Positions 33,648 to 43,046 of a DNA stretch of 64,000 bases are shown here, piece after piece; position 1 is the stretch's first letter; every line of letters begins with the position of its first letter. Location: assembly GCA_002416505.1 (NCBI GenBank), contig DIAM01000016.1, forward strand, positions 26,756 to 90,755, given 5' to 3'. The notes under the pieces are model-generated. The model was not told where the DNA came from and ran no database searches. It worked only from the letters and a program-made list of their open reading frames with translations. A program made the translations under genes and the position numbers. The DNA comes from Gammaproteobacteria bacterium UBA5078 (GTDB lineage Bacteria > Pseudomonadota > Gammaproteobacteria > Pseudomonadales > Pseudohongiellaceae).

Positions 33648-34856
33648 CTACAGGGGCGAGGTGCGTATGCTGAACCCGGCGCTGGCCGGCCTGAGGATGG
33701 TTTTCTCATCCACAATCCGCACCTTGTTATTGCTGGGCAGATAGATCTGCCCAGCGATGCGCACACTCTCTATCGCGGCCTGATAAGCTCGCGCGGCCTC
33801 CTCGGGCTTGCCGAGTTTCTCATAGGTCTTGCTAATTGCGAGATAGAAATCGGGCTCAACCTCTTTGCGCTTGACCGCAGCGGTGAAGTGTTTCAGCGCG
33901 GCCTCATAGTCCTCATCTACATAGGCGACACTGCCGAGATTGTAGTGAAAGTAAGGGTTCCTATCATTAAAGCGTTCGATCGCCTTGGCGTAGCGATTCG
34001 CAGTCTCCACGTCGCCCTGACTCCTATAGAAGCGTACGAGATTATTGATCGCCGTCGCATTGCTGCGATCGAGTAAATACGCTTTCTGGTAGGCATACTC
34101 CGCAGTCTCTTTCTCTTCAAGACGACTGTAGACGGAACCGATATTATTCCACACGATAGAGAGCTCGGGTTCGAGGTAGAGGGCGTTCTTGAAATACGCG
34201 ATTGCCTGATCGTAGTTCTCCGCTATCAGACTCTCCGCACCAAGATTATTAAAATAGAGCGCGCGCGCCTCGCGGTCATCTATGATGTTCGCCGTCAGCT
34301 GCTGCAGGGTAATCTCGGGCGTGAAGTCCACAACATAGACCGTGCTCGAATTGAAACGACCCAGGGCGTTGATGTGCTGGCTAAGCACTAGAATCTCGCC
34401 GCGTCTATCCCAACTTGGGCGCACCTTCACGGTCTGAAACTTCGCGTCGATACCATAGTGACGGGCCATCGCGATATACAGATTCACGACGGAAAGGCAA
34501 TTACCCTTGCGATCGTGGAAGGTCTGAATCGCCGAGCGGGTGACCTTATCATCGTATTGGATATTGAGGTAATTGGGATCGAATAACAGGCTTTGCAACT
34601 TGTCCACGATCGTAAGCTCGGTGGATAGATCGGTGACGTGCTCTTCCATATAGGCAATGATTTCGTCACTAAGCGCCATCGGCGCTATGTCGGTGAAAAG
34701 ATCCTCACGCTGGTCGAGAATCTGACTCTCGAACTTGCGATCATCGGCGAAATTGAGATCGAGACGAATGACATTGCACGCAGAGACCGCCACGAACAGC
34801 AGGCAGACAAAGAGCAGCTTCGCTAGTTTTTTTCTAATAACTCTCATCACTCTCAC
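33648..34856 (-). CDS. Lipoprotein with transglutaminase-like domain and TPR repeats
   Basis: A 402-residue envelope lipoprotein: signal peptide with lipobox VSAC (Cys27), a transglutaminase/cysteine-protease-like domain with the probable triad Cys120 (RKGNCLSV), His161 (LSQHINAL) and Asp177 (VVDFTP), then four or five TPR units from about residue 200. The start is GTG at 34856, overlapping the stop of the upstream gene, or the ATG at 34847. It is last in a three-gene operon. It may cross-link or cleave a peptide partner recognised by the TPR half. No named family. Confidence 0.82.
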   Translation of the reverse strand: MRVMRVIRKKLAKLLFVCLLFVAVSACNVIRLDLNFADDRKFESQILDQREDLFTDIAPMALSDEIIAYMEEHVTDLSTELTIVDKLQSLLFDPNYLNIQYDDKVTRSAIQTFHDRKGNCLSVVNLYIAMARHYGIDAKFQTVKVRPSWDRRGEILVLSQHINALGRFNSSTVYVVDFTPEITLQQLTANIIDDREARALYFNNLGAESLIAENYDQAIAYFKNALYLEPELSIVWNNIGSVYSRLEEKETAEYAYQKAYLLDRSNATAINNLVRFYRSQGDVETANRYAKAIERFNDRNPYFHYNLGSVAYVDEDYEAALKHFTAAVKRKEVEPDFYLAISKTYEKLGKPEEAARAYQAAIESVRIAGQIYLPSNNKVRIVDEKTILRPASAGFSIRTSPL

Positions 34857-36313
34857 ATACGAGAAGGCGTAGGCCTTCCCTCCTTTTCTAGCTTTAGAAA
34901 CTCATAGCGTCCGTGGCTAAACTCGAGCTCCTGTGCATGAACTGCTCTAAACAAGGCGATCCATGCGGCATACCGAGCGACGGCTTGAGTGCTCGCCCCC
35001 AGCGCATCGAAATCTGTGCGGCCCTCCAATTTAAACGCGTCTGGCCCCCACGCATCTATGTGCATCGTGCTGTCGCTAGCGGATTGATAGCGATACACAG
35101 TGGCCGCCTGAGTACGCGCAATGCGCATCCTATCGGACTGCAGAAAGCGCACCTCGTATTCGCTCCGAAAATCGATACTCGACTGCGCACTGACAAATTC
35201 GACGTGACTATCCACTATGACACTCTTGCGCACATCCAAACGGGTAACATAGTTAAAAGGCTCGGTATCGATACGCACCAAATCGTAACCTAGATCGGTA
35301 TCCTCTAGCGCACTGCTAATTTTAACGCGGCCACGCTCATCGATATCGACGATGGCATCGGAGCCGATGCGATTGGAGCGAGCCGAGAAGTCGAATGCAG
35401 CTTTCCAGATCTCCAGAGCCTCGCGCGGCAACTCTCTCGCGACGCCGGCCCCATCCACCAATGCGAGACTGGCATCCGCGAACCGTAATTCTCTTACATC
35501 CACTAAGACCGCGTTTTCGCCTAATGCTATTCCACCCGGCACTATTATCTCGGGAATGGTAGATGCCTCGAACTCATCGCCGAGGCTCTCCTTGAGGAAT
35601 ACCGCTGGCTCTGCGGCGGCTATGCGGCGCTCCTCTCGGCTCTTCGGGTTCAATACCGAGTCACTATTGCGGCGCAGGCTCTCGCCAAGATAGAGAAATT
35701 CCGGCAGCGCGCTGTTCAGCTCACGGGCCGCCGCAGAGTCCAGCACCCAGCGCTGCCCTACAGTCGCGTAGAGGCGGCCTCCACGCTCCTGCGCTGGCAC
35801 CGCGGACGAGGCGCCTTGTTGAGGGAAACCCTGCGGCTGGATATGAAAGACGCGATAGCCTTGTGCAAGCACCTTAGCGACGCGCTCGGCACTGACTCGA
35901 TCCGCGGCCGCATAGCTCAGCAGGTAACGCTGCTGCAGAGGCGCGTCGAGCCATGCCCCATAGAAGTTGTCGTAGTGATCGCTTTGCCCTGCCGAGGCTT
36001 GCCCTTGCACAAAGGCGATAGCCCCGAGTTCGGATGCCAATAACGCCGTCTCCCACTGTTGCAACTCAGGGCTTAGGGGGAGTGAAAGCGCAGGAATATC
36101 CGCGAGAATGCCGACTCGTGGTCGCTCGGGTGTGCCACGTGCCACGTCTACAACATTGAGGTTATAGGCAACATCGAGGCCCTCGGCATCTAGCGCATCG
36201 CTTAACTCGGCGAGCACCGCTTGGGCTGGGCTGTCGGGGTCGAGGACGGCGCCCTGGGCCGCTGGAAGACTCAGTAGGAATAGGCAGCATATTAGGTGGA
36301 AGATATTTTGCAC
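34853..36313 (-). CDS. Secreted protein of unknown function (486 aa)
   Basis: Not recognised. It has a Sec signal of about 21 residues (ending AAQGA) and an otherwise soluble mature part. The middle carries segments such as IPEIIVPGGIALGENAVLVDV and the C-terminus is rich in strands. There is no clear catalytic motif and only two Cys near the start. It lies 13 bases after the 36327 gene and overlaps the start of the lipoprotein gene, so the three are co-translated. Confidence 0.7.
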   Translation of the reverse strand: MQNIFHLICCLFLLSLPAAQGAVLDPDSPAQAVLAELSDALDAEGLDVAYNLNVVDVARGTPERPRVGILADIPALSLPLSPELQQWETALLASELGAIAFVQGQASAGQSDHYDNFYGAWLDAPLQQRYLLSYAAADRVSAERVAKVLAQGYRVFHIQPQGFPQQGASSAVPAQERGGRLYATVGQRWVLDSAAARELNSALPEFLYLGESLRRNSDSVLNPKSREERRIAAAEPAVFLKESLGDEFEASTIPEIIVPGGIALGENAVLVDVRELRFADASLALVDGAGVARELPREALEIWKAAFDFSARSNRIGSDAIVDIDERGRVKISSALEDTDLGYDLVRIDTEPFNYVTRLDVRKSVIVDSHVEFVSAQSSIDFRSEYEVRFLQSDRMRIARTQAATVYRYQSASDSTMHIDAWGPDAFKLEGRTDFDALGASTQAVARYAAWIALFRAVHAQELEFSHGRYEFLKLEKEGRPTPSRM

Positions 36314-36326
36314 GTCACCACTCCCC

Positions 36327-37883
36327 CTAATCCTGGCCCTGCGCGCAGGGATCGAAAGCCTCTCCTCGCTGCGCCGCTTGCAGTTTTCTCCTCAGATCGT
36401 CGATCCAAAAAGGAGTCCCCCAGAAGTGCATCGGCCTCGCCATGCGGTTGATCAACGCATTGGCCTCGTCGTAATCGTTCGCCAGAATCGCATACTCGAC
36501 TGCCTGCTCTAATACGAAGGTATCGGCGGGCAGACTCGCGAAGGCTTTCTGTTGGTATACGCGCCCCTGCTGCCAGTCCATGGTCGGGAATAAATAGAGC
36601 TGCGCATTGGACAGATTCACCTCGGCAGAATCCGGGTTCAGCGCTAAGGCACGCTGAAAATGTGTGGTCATGCCCTGCTCGACGCGCTGCAGTTGCGCGG
36701 GGCTTAAGGGCTCCTCGCAGTTCTCGCGCTGGCTATCGTAATACTGCCCGAAATCTAGGTGCAGCTGAAAATCCTCAGGCGCCAATTCCAAGGCACGCTG
36801 ATAGCCAAGTTCCAATTCCTGCGCAGTTACTGCGTCGGCGCTGTCATCGGACTCCTCTGCAAGCATGCGTTTGGCATCGGCGAGACCGGAAGATGCTCGA
36901 CCACCGCCCCTGCCCTCTTGCAACAGATGCTCGAAAAAATATGCCGACAGCCGGAAGCGAGCCGAGTGCAGGGAAATCTCCGCTAGCGCTAGGTCGATCT
37001 CCTCCTGCCCTACCTCATAGGCCTCAAACTCACCTTGCGGCGCAATCTCGAATATATCCTGATCGCTATCGCCCCGGCGCTGTCCCTCCTGCACGAAGCG
37101 CTCGAACTCCTGCGCTAAGCTGCGCACTGGCAACTCGAATGCCTGATCGTAGGCAAAGCGCTCGCTACGACCCTGCTGCAGTAAAGCAAGATAGTCTTGT
37201 AGATGGCCACGGAGATCATCGAAGCCTGCGCGCTGCTGACCATGGCGCAGGAAATGCACGAAGAACGCTGCCTTTAGATTGGCGATCTGGATGAGTCTTG
37301 GGGAGGCTAATGAGGCATCGTCATAGAGTAAGTCATCGAGCGCTAAGTCCCCATTGAGCGCGGCAATCAATCGATAGTCATCGGCGCTAAACCCTCGCAG
37401 CTCGGCATCACGACCGGCGGGCTCTAGGCGGCTAAGGTATTGGCTCATCCCCTCTTCAAACCAGCGTGGCAAGCCGATGGGGCGATTGTTGATGAGGAAG
37501 TGTGCGTAGTGATGCTTGGCCATGTCGATTCCGGCATCACTATTGCGCGCGATGATGAAGTTCGCACGCGGTGAGGAGTAAAAATACGCCGCATCATTAC
37601 TCTCCGCGAAGAGTAGGTAGTCGTCCTCCTCGTCGAAGAGATAGAGATAGGTCTTGATTGGGTCTTGCGCTTGCGTGCCGGCGACGCCTAAGACTTGCAA
37701 GGCGGCAGCACGCCAGTGCTCGAGGGCATTAGCGCGGCGCTCGGTTTGCCGTTGTGACAACTGACTGTAGAGGATGAAGTTATTCGTAGCGCTCGCAAAC
37801 CAGCGCTGCGTCGACAAGTCACTAACTTCGGCTGCCTGGGTATGCAGCGCGATCATTGTTATCAGCACTAGAACTGTGCGCAT
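36327..37883 (-). CDS. Secreted TPR protein with degenerate HExxH (pseudo-gluzincin)
   Basis: A 518-residue protein with Sec signal (cleavage near TQAA). Residues 75-150 resemble the DUF1570/peptidase-MA group: KHHYAHFLINN (123-133) followed by GLPRWFEEGMSQYLS. In active relatives the first motif is HExxH; here the catalytic Glu is His125 (codon CAC). His124, His128 and the Glu of WFEEG remain, so metal binding may persist without normal hydrolysis. TPR-like helices follow from about residue 350. First gene of the 37883-33648 operon. Confidence 0.78.
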   Translation of the reverse strand: MRTVLVLITMIALHTQAAEVSDLSTQRWFASATNNFILYSQLSQRQTERRANALEHWRAAALQVLGVAGTQAQDPIKTYLYLFDEEDDYLLFAESNDAAYFYSSPRANFIIARNSDAGIDMAKHHYAHFLINNRPIGLPRWFEEGMSQYLSRLEPAGRDAELRGFSADDYRLIAALNGDLALDDLLYDDASLASPRLIQIANLKAAFFVHFLRHGQQRAGFDDLRGHLQDYLALLQQGRSERFAYDQAFELPVRSLAQEFERFVQEGQRRGDSDQDIFEIAPQGEFEAYEVGQEEIDLALAEISLHSARFRLSAYFFEHLLQEGRGGGRASSGLADAKRMLAEESDDSADAVTAQELELGYQRALELAPEDFQLHLDFGQYYDSQRENCEEPLSPAQLQRVEQGMTTHFQRALALNPDSAEVNLSNAQLYLFPTMDWQQGRVYQQKAFASLPADTFVLEQAVEYAILANDYDEANALINRMARPMHFWGTPFWIDDLRRKLQAAQRGEAFDPCAQGQD

Positions 37884-37978
37884 TGTTCATGCTCCGTAAC
37901 CGACGATAGCTTGAGGTTACTCTTCACGACAACGGCTTGGCAAGTGACGCGCCCCTATGGCGCGCCTGCTATCCCTCA

Positions 37979-39649
37979 TCACATATTCGGATAGTTCGGA
38001 CCGCCACCGCCCTCGGGAGTCACCCAATGTATGTTCTGCGCGGGATCTTTAATGTCGCAGGTTTTGCAATGCACGCAATTCTGAGAATTGATCTGGAAGC
38101 GCTTGCTGCCATCGCTCTCCTCTACCACCTCGTATACGCCTGCGGGGCAATAACGCTGCGCGGGCTCATCGAATTTAGGGAGGTTCACGCCGATGGGGAT
38201 GCTCGGATCCTTCAGGTGCAGATGGCAGGGCTGATTCTCCCCATGATTGGTATTGGACAGGAACACTGAGGACAGCTTGTCGAAGCTAATCTTGCCATCG
38301 GGCTTCGGATAGTCGATCTTAGGGGCCTGCGCAGCCGTCTTCATCTGCGCATAATCGGGTGTGCGATCGCGGAAGGTAATAGGGAAACGGCCGCCTAACA
38401 GGTTGTGCTCGATGAACACCAAGGCGCTGCCGAGCCAGAACCCTAGCTTGTGGAAACCCGCACTAAAGTTGCGGGTCTTGTACAACTCCTCATAGAGCTT
38501 GGAGGCACGGAAACGCTCGGTATAGGAGGTCAACTCCTTCTCGGCAGTGCCTTCGCTTCCGGCTCTCTGCAGAGCCTCTACGAGGCTCTCCGCGGCGAGC
38601 ATGCCGGACTTCATTGCCGTATGGCTGCCCTTGATCTTAGCCGCGTTGAGTGTGCCAGCATCACAGCCGATCAGCAGGCCACCGGGAAAAGTCATCTTCG
38701 GCAGCGAGTTGAGGCCACCCTTGTTGAGTGCGCGCGCGCCGTAACTCAGACGCTTACCGCCCTCGATATACTGCTTGATCACCGGGTGCTGCTTAAACTT
38801 CTGAAACTCGTCGAAGGGACTAATATGGGGATTGCTATAGCCAAGATCGACGATCAGGCCTAGCGAGACCTGATGATTCTCCGAATGGTAGAGGAATCCG
38901 CCGCTGGAGCCTGCGTAGCTCGCGCCAATCATCGGGTAACCCGCCGTATGGACCACCAAGCCCTCTTTGTGTTTAGCGGGATCTATCTCCCAGATCTCTT
39001 TCAACCCGATGCCATAATGCTGTGGGTCTGAGTCGGCATCTAGCTTGAAGCGCTCGATCAACTCCTTGCCTAGATGGCCGCGACAGCCTTCGGCGAACAC
39101 GGTGTATTTAGCGTGAAACTCGAACCCGGGCTCGTAGGAATCCTTGTGCTCGCCCTGAGCGTCTACGCCCATATCGCCGGTGGCGACGCCTTTCACGCTG
39201 CCGTCTTCGTGATAGAGGATCTCCGCCGCTGCAAAGCCCGGGAACACCTCGGCGCCTAACTCGGACGCCTGCTCGCCCAACCAGCGACACAAATTACCTA
39301 GGGAGATGATGTAGTTGCCATCGTTATGCATGGGCTTGGGGACGAGTAAGCCGGGAAATTTCACGCCCTTAGTTGGGCCTGAGAGATAATAGACATCGTC
39401 GCCGGTGACCGCGGTGTTCAGTGGCGCGCCACGGTCTTTCCAGTCCGGGAACAATTCGTCTAATGCGCTAGTCTCGAATACAGCACCAGAGAGGATATGA
39501 GCGCCAATCTCGGAGCCTTTCTCCAAGACACACACGCTAAGTTCCAGCTCAGCATCCTTAGCCAACTGCAATAATCGACATGCGGCGGAGAGTCCTGCTG
39601 GGCCTGCTCCGACGATCACTACATCAACTTCCATGGACTCGCGCTGCAT
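37979..39649 (-). CDS. Electron transfer flavoprotein-ubiquinone oxidoreductase
   Basis: A 556-residue membrane-associated flavo-iron-sulfur protein that passes electrons from ETF, and thus acyl-CoA dehydrogenases, to ubiquinone. The N-terminal FAD site is VIVGAGPAGLSAA, and the [4Fe-4S] ligands are in RYCPAGVYEV and NCVHCKTCDIKDP. Length and the C-terminal NYPNM are typical. AGGAG lies nine bases upstream. It links the acyl-CoA dehydrogenase at 53 kb and the acyl-CoA synthetase at 32 kb to respiration. Confidence 0.96.
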   Translation of the reverse strand: MQRESMEVDVVIVGAGPAGLSAACRLLQLAKDAELELSVCVLEKGSEIGAHILSGAVFETSALDELFPDWKDRGAPLNTAVTGDDVYYLSGPTKGVKFPGLLVPKPMHNDGNYIISLGNLCRWLGEQASELGAEVFPGFAAAEILYHEDGSVKGVATGDMGVDAQGEHKDSYEPGFEFHAKYTVFAEGCRGHLGKELIERFKLDADSDPQHYGIGLKEIWEIDPAKHKEGLVVHTAGYPMIGASYAGSSGGFLYHSENHQVSLGLIVDLGYSNPHISPFDEFQKFKQHPVIKQYIEGGKRLSYGARALNKGGLNSLPKMTFPGGLLIGCDAGTLNAAKIKGSHTAMKSGMLAAESLVEALQRAGSEGTAEKELTSYTERFRASKLYEELYKTRNFSAGFHKLGFWLGSALVFIEHNLLGGRFPITFRDRTPDYAQMKTAAQAPKIDYPKPDGKISFDKLSSVFLSNTNHGENQPCHLHLKDPSIPIGVNLPKFDEPAQRYCPAGVYEVVEESDGSKRFQINSQNCVHCKTCDIKDPAQNIHWVTPEGGGGPNYPNM

Positions 39650-40091
39650 ATACTTGAACTCCTAAATCGACGGCCAATAGGCAAAAACAGTTTCTTTCCG
39701 TGCCCTGTAGCCCACTATCCATCCCTATTTGGGGGGATGCATGGATGTGCATTAGAGGGCGCACATTATGAGCAAATGCACAGTAAATCGCAAAGATTCG
39801 GCCTAGGAAAGCCCCGAAAAAGCGCAGCAAGGGTCTATTGCTGAGCCTATCGCGCGGCGCTCGAAGACTCACTAATCCAGTCGGGAATATTGTGCGTAAT
39901 ACTTCATTGCAAGAGCGCAAAATAGCACAATTGCGAGCATTTGCTCGAAAGAACTGACAAATTGTCACTTCTTGAAAACGCTAAGTTACTGTATCATTAC
40001 GCTTTTTTATAATTCGGTCAGTGCCATGTCAGGCGTTGAACGGAACCCCTAACGACGTTATCGCGTTTTATCGTTACATTCCGGAGATCAC
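39650..40091. other. Intergenic gap between ETF-QO and TonB receptor genes
   Basis: A 442-base divergent gap. It has a small imperfect palindrome near 39717-39748 (ATCCATCCC / GGGATGCATGGAT) and AT-rich stretches near 39990-40015 that could hold the receptor promoter, but I cannot place -35/-10 or a Fur box with confidence. No gene seen. Confidence 0.4.
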
Positions 40092-42227
40092 ATGACACTT
40101 GGGCATCTATTTTTACAGCCTTCTATCCGCACCAGTCTACGCCTCTGCGCCCTCACTCTCGCACTAAGCAGCATCCCGCTTGGACATGCCCAAGACAGCA
40201 ATAGCGAGAATTCGACCATCGTCTACGAGGCAAACTTCTTCGCCCAGTACACGCCGATCTCTGCGAATGACATGATCAGCCGCATTCCCGGGGTGAACCT
40301 GCGCAACAACTCTGGCGGCCGAGGCTTAGGCTCTGGCGGAGACCTCCTTATCAACGGCAAGCGCATCGCTGGCAAGGACAATTCGGCTAATGATCAACTC
40401 AGTCGAATCGCCGCCGATCAGGTCGATCGTATCGAGATCATTCGTGGCAGCTCCGCGGAACTGGATGTGCGTGGCGCCAGCCAAGTGGTCAATATCGTAT
40501 TGAAGGAGGCCGCTTCGCGTTCCAGCCTGTCCGCCGAAATCAATATGGACTACCACACCGACGACACGCTCGATCCAGGCGCGTCGATCGCCTATGGTGG
40601 TCAAACCGGCAATCTTAATTACCTATTCGGACTTAAGTTAGACCCGCGCTATAACGGTTACAGGCGCGCCGAGTACAACTACGACCCGGATATGGCGCTG
40701 ACCGAAATAGTAAAAGAGTCTAATTTTCGCGACCAAGACGCTATCGAAGCCAGCATGAATCTCGGCTACGACTTCGAGCGCGACCGCATTCAATTCAATT
40801 CCCTGTACTCCGATGCCTCTCATCCCGCGGAAGTGGATCGTGACAGCTTCGCGAGCGCCGATCTCTTAACACCCTATAGCTCTGTGTTGGAGGCCACCGA
40901 TAACGAACAGTCGAATTGGGAGATCGGCGGCAATTACGAACATAGCTTCGCCAATGGCAGCCGCTTCCAGCTGCTCGCGATCAGCAATGAAGAGATTCGC
41001 AACTCGACTCGCGATCGCTTCACCACTACCGATAATGCGCGCGACAAGACGCAGTATCTGCAATCGAACAAGCGCACTCGTGAACGCATCGCCCAGGCCA
41101 CTTATAGCTGGGGCATCACCGAAGGCCACGACATGCAGCTAGGCCTAGAGCGCGCCCAGACTATTTTAGACACGGAGCTCTACCTCGGTTCGGCGAGCGC
41201 GACCGGCACCCCTTCGTCCAGCTATGGAAATCTTCCGCCGGTTCTGAGTTCCTCGAACCCTGGCTCCACGGTTGAGGAGATACGGTACGAAAGCTTTGCG
41301 GTACACAACTGGACCCTTAACGACAAGATGACGCTAGAGAGCACGCTGCTATATGAGGCATCGACTATCGAGCAAACCGGTGTCGCCAACCGTAGCCGCG
41401 ACTTCGGCTTCCTACGCCCCAAGGTCGACTATCGCTATGACCTCAATCCGTCGGTGCAACTACGCGCCACAGCCGAGCGCGCGATCTCGCAATTGAGCTT
41501 CGAGAGCTTCACGGCCACGACTAACAATTCCGACCCATCCAAAGACACTTACGCCGGCAACCCCGACCTAAGCCAAGAGAAAGAGATGCGCTATGAGTTG
41601 GGCTTACAGTATCGCCTACCCAACGATGGCGGAGTGGTGAATTCACGCCTGTTTTATCGCGACATCGACGATATCATCGGCAAGATCAACGTCTCGGACG
41701 ATCCTGCAAACCCGCTGTCGACCACTGGCAACATAGGGGCCGGTACGCGCTATGGCATCTTCATCGATGCGAGCACGCGACTCGCCTTTCTTGGCTTGCC
41801 CGATGCGCTCGTCACCAGCGCCGTGAACATCTTCGACTCCAGTGTCTACGATCCGATCATAGGCACCGACCGGCGCTTCAATCGACGCGGCAACATCGAG
41901 TTAGGCTTCAGCCACGACATCCCCGATCTGGGCCTGAACTATGGTTTCAAGTTTAGCCAAGAGATCAGGGGCGGTGAGAAGAACGTAGACGTGGACACCA
42001 TCGAACAGTACCTCCCTGGCCCACAGCTGCAGCTCTTCGTCTCCAAGGTTGCCTTCGAGAACTTCACCTTCCGCTTAGAGACCATGAACACCCTAGGCTC
42101 CGAATTCTGTCGAGACCGCTATCGCTATGACGGCCTAGTCAGTGCCAGTAGGTTGACGGAGATAGAGGATTCTTGCTCCTCGGGAGGCGGTCAGAAAGTC
42201 GCGCTGAAGATTAGGACGACGTTCTAG
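40092..42227 (+). CDS. TonB-dependent receptor-like outer-membrane protein
   Basis: A 711-residue protein with Sec signal (cleavage after GHA) and a plug domain: MISRIPGVNLR, DLLINGKRIAGK and DRIEIIRGSSAELDVRGASQVVNIVLKEA. A beta-barrel with repeated short strands follows and ends in a Phe (IRTTF), as for BAM substrates. I see no clear TonB box near the start. The cargo is unknown. A terminator lies before the cupredoxin gene, so it is a separate unit from the following operon. CGGAG precedes the ATG. Confidence 0.85.
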   Translation: MTLGHLFLQPSIRTSLRLCALTLALSSIPLGHAQDSNSENSTIVYEANFFAQYTPISANDMISRIPGVNLRNNSGGRGLGSGGDLLINGKRIAGKDNSANDQLSRIAADQVDRIEIIRGSSAELDVRGASQVVNIVLKEAASRSSLSAEINMDYHTDDTLDPGASIAYGGQTGNLNYLFGLKLDPRYNGYRRAEYNYDPDMALTEIVKESNFRDQDAIEASMNLGYDFERDRIQFNSLYSDASHPAEVDRDSFASADLLTPYSSVLEATDNEQSNWEIGGNYEHSFANGSRFQLLAISNEEIRNSTRDRFTTTDNARDKTQYLQSNKRTRERIAQATYSWGITEGHDMQLGLERAQTILDTELYLGSASATGTPSSSYGNLPPVLSSSNPGSTVEEIRYESFAVHNWTLNDKMTLESTLLYEASTIEQTGVANRSRDFGFLRPKVDYRYDLNPSVQLRATAERAISQLSFESFTATTNNSDPSKDTYAGNPDLSQEKEMRYELGLQYRLPNDGGVVNSRLFYRDIDDIIGKINVSDDPANPLSTTGNIGAGTRYGIFIDASTRLAFLGLPDALVTSAVNIFDSSVYDPIIGTDRRFNRRGNIELGFSHDIPDLGLNYGFKFSQEIRGGEKNVDVDTIEQYLPGPQLQLFVSKVAFENFTFRLETMNTLGSEFCRDRYRYDGLVSASRLTEIEDSCSSGGGQKVALKIRTTF

Positions 42228-42310
42228 GACTCCGTGCGATCAGCCTAGCGGAGGGGGTTTTTGTTTGTGCAAAGATCTGTTTAGTTAGTTGCAACCTACA
42301 ACGCACACAG

Positions 42311-42341
42311 TAGGCGCAATGGCAGCATTGCGCCTATTTTT
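42311..42341 (+). terminator. Intrinsic terminator after the TonB receptor gene
   Basis: TAGGCGCAATG and CATTGCGCCTA form a perfect eleven-pair stem with loop GCAG followed by T6. Downstream of the TonB-receptor gene, before the cupredoxin gene. Confidence 0.93.
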
Positions 42342-42397
42342 ATTCCGCATCGCTTAGAATGCTCTCTAAGTTTGAACCACGCTCTCACTAGGAAATC

Positions 42398-43045
42398 ATG
42401 GCCTCGAGAAAATCGCCCTACCTGTTCGCTTATCTGCTCTGCGCCCTCGGACTAACCCCGGTCACTAGCTTAGCGGCCGAGTTTGCGGTCTTAGTGGTTG
42501 ATCAACAGGGCATGCCGGTCGCCAATGCGGTGATTGAGAGCCCAGGGGCGGCGGTTAGCATCGCCCCTTCCCAGATCGCCATCATCGATCAAGTCAACAA
42601 ACGCTTCGTGCCTATGGTCATCGCGGTCCAGAGAGGACAGCGCGTGAACTTTCCTAACAACGATAATATCCGTCATCACGTTTATTCCTTCTCCGCGATA
42701 AAGCAATTCTCCACTGAATTATATGCCGATACCCCCGGGGCGCCGGTCGCCTTCGAGCAGTCTGGAGTTGCAGTGCTAGGCTGCAATATTCACGACAGCA
42801 TGGTCGGTTACATCTATGTGAGTGATTGGCAGAACGTCGCCGTTAGCGACGCGAGTGGTTTAGTGCGCTTCGAACAGAGCGCCATCCCGGAGCAGATCGT
42901 CGTATGGCACCCCTGGTCGAACGACACGGACAATCGGCGCACGGTGAGCACGGCTTCTATCAGCGAAGGCGGCACCCTCGAGGTACAACTGAGCATCACC
43001 AACCCGGAGCGTGCCTTCGGCTTTAGAGCATTGCGTGATCAATAA
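42398..43045 (+). CDS. Periplasmic cupredoxin-like protein
   Basis: A 215-residue secreted protein with Sec signal ending SLAAE. A cupredoxin domain shows a type 1 copper set: His93/94 (NIRHHVYSF), Cys129, His132 and Met135 (GCNIHDSM). Proteins of this kind are often annotated as methylamine utilisation proteins, but no methylamine genes are present. It is the first of three genes (cupredoxin, DUF3034, truncated globin) and is 1 base from the second. The role is probably periplasmic electron transfer or copper sensing. Confidence 0.85.
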   Translation: MASRKSPYLFAYLLCALGLTPVTSLAAEFAVLVVDQQGMPVANAVIESPGAAVSIAPSQIAIIDQVNKRFVPMVIAVQRGQRVNFPNNDNIRHHVYSFSAIKQFSTELYADTPGAPVAFEQSGVAVLGCNIHDSMVGYIYVSDWQNVAVSDASGLVRFEQSAIPEQIVVWHPWSNDTDNRRTVSTASISEGGTLEVQLSITNPERAFGFRALRDQ

Positions 43046-43046
43046 T

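Noticed and set aside
40092..42227. TonB receptor as part of the cupredoxin-globin operon
   Set aside because: An eleven-pair terminator with T6 separates them, so co-transcription is unlikely.
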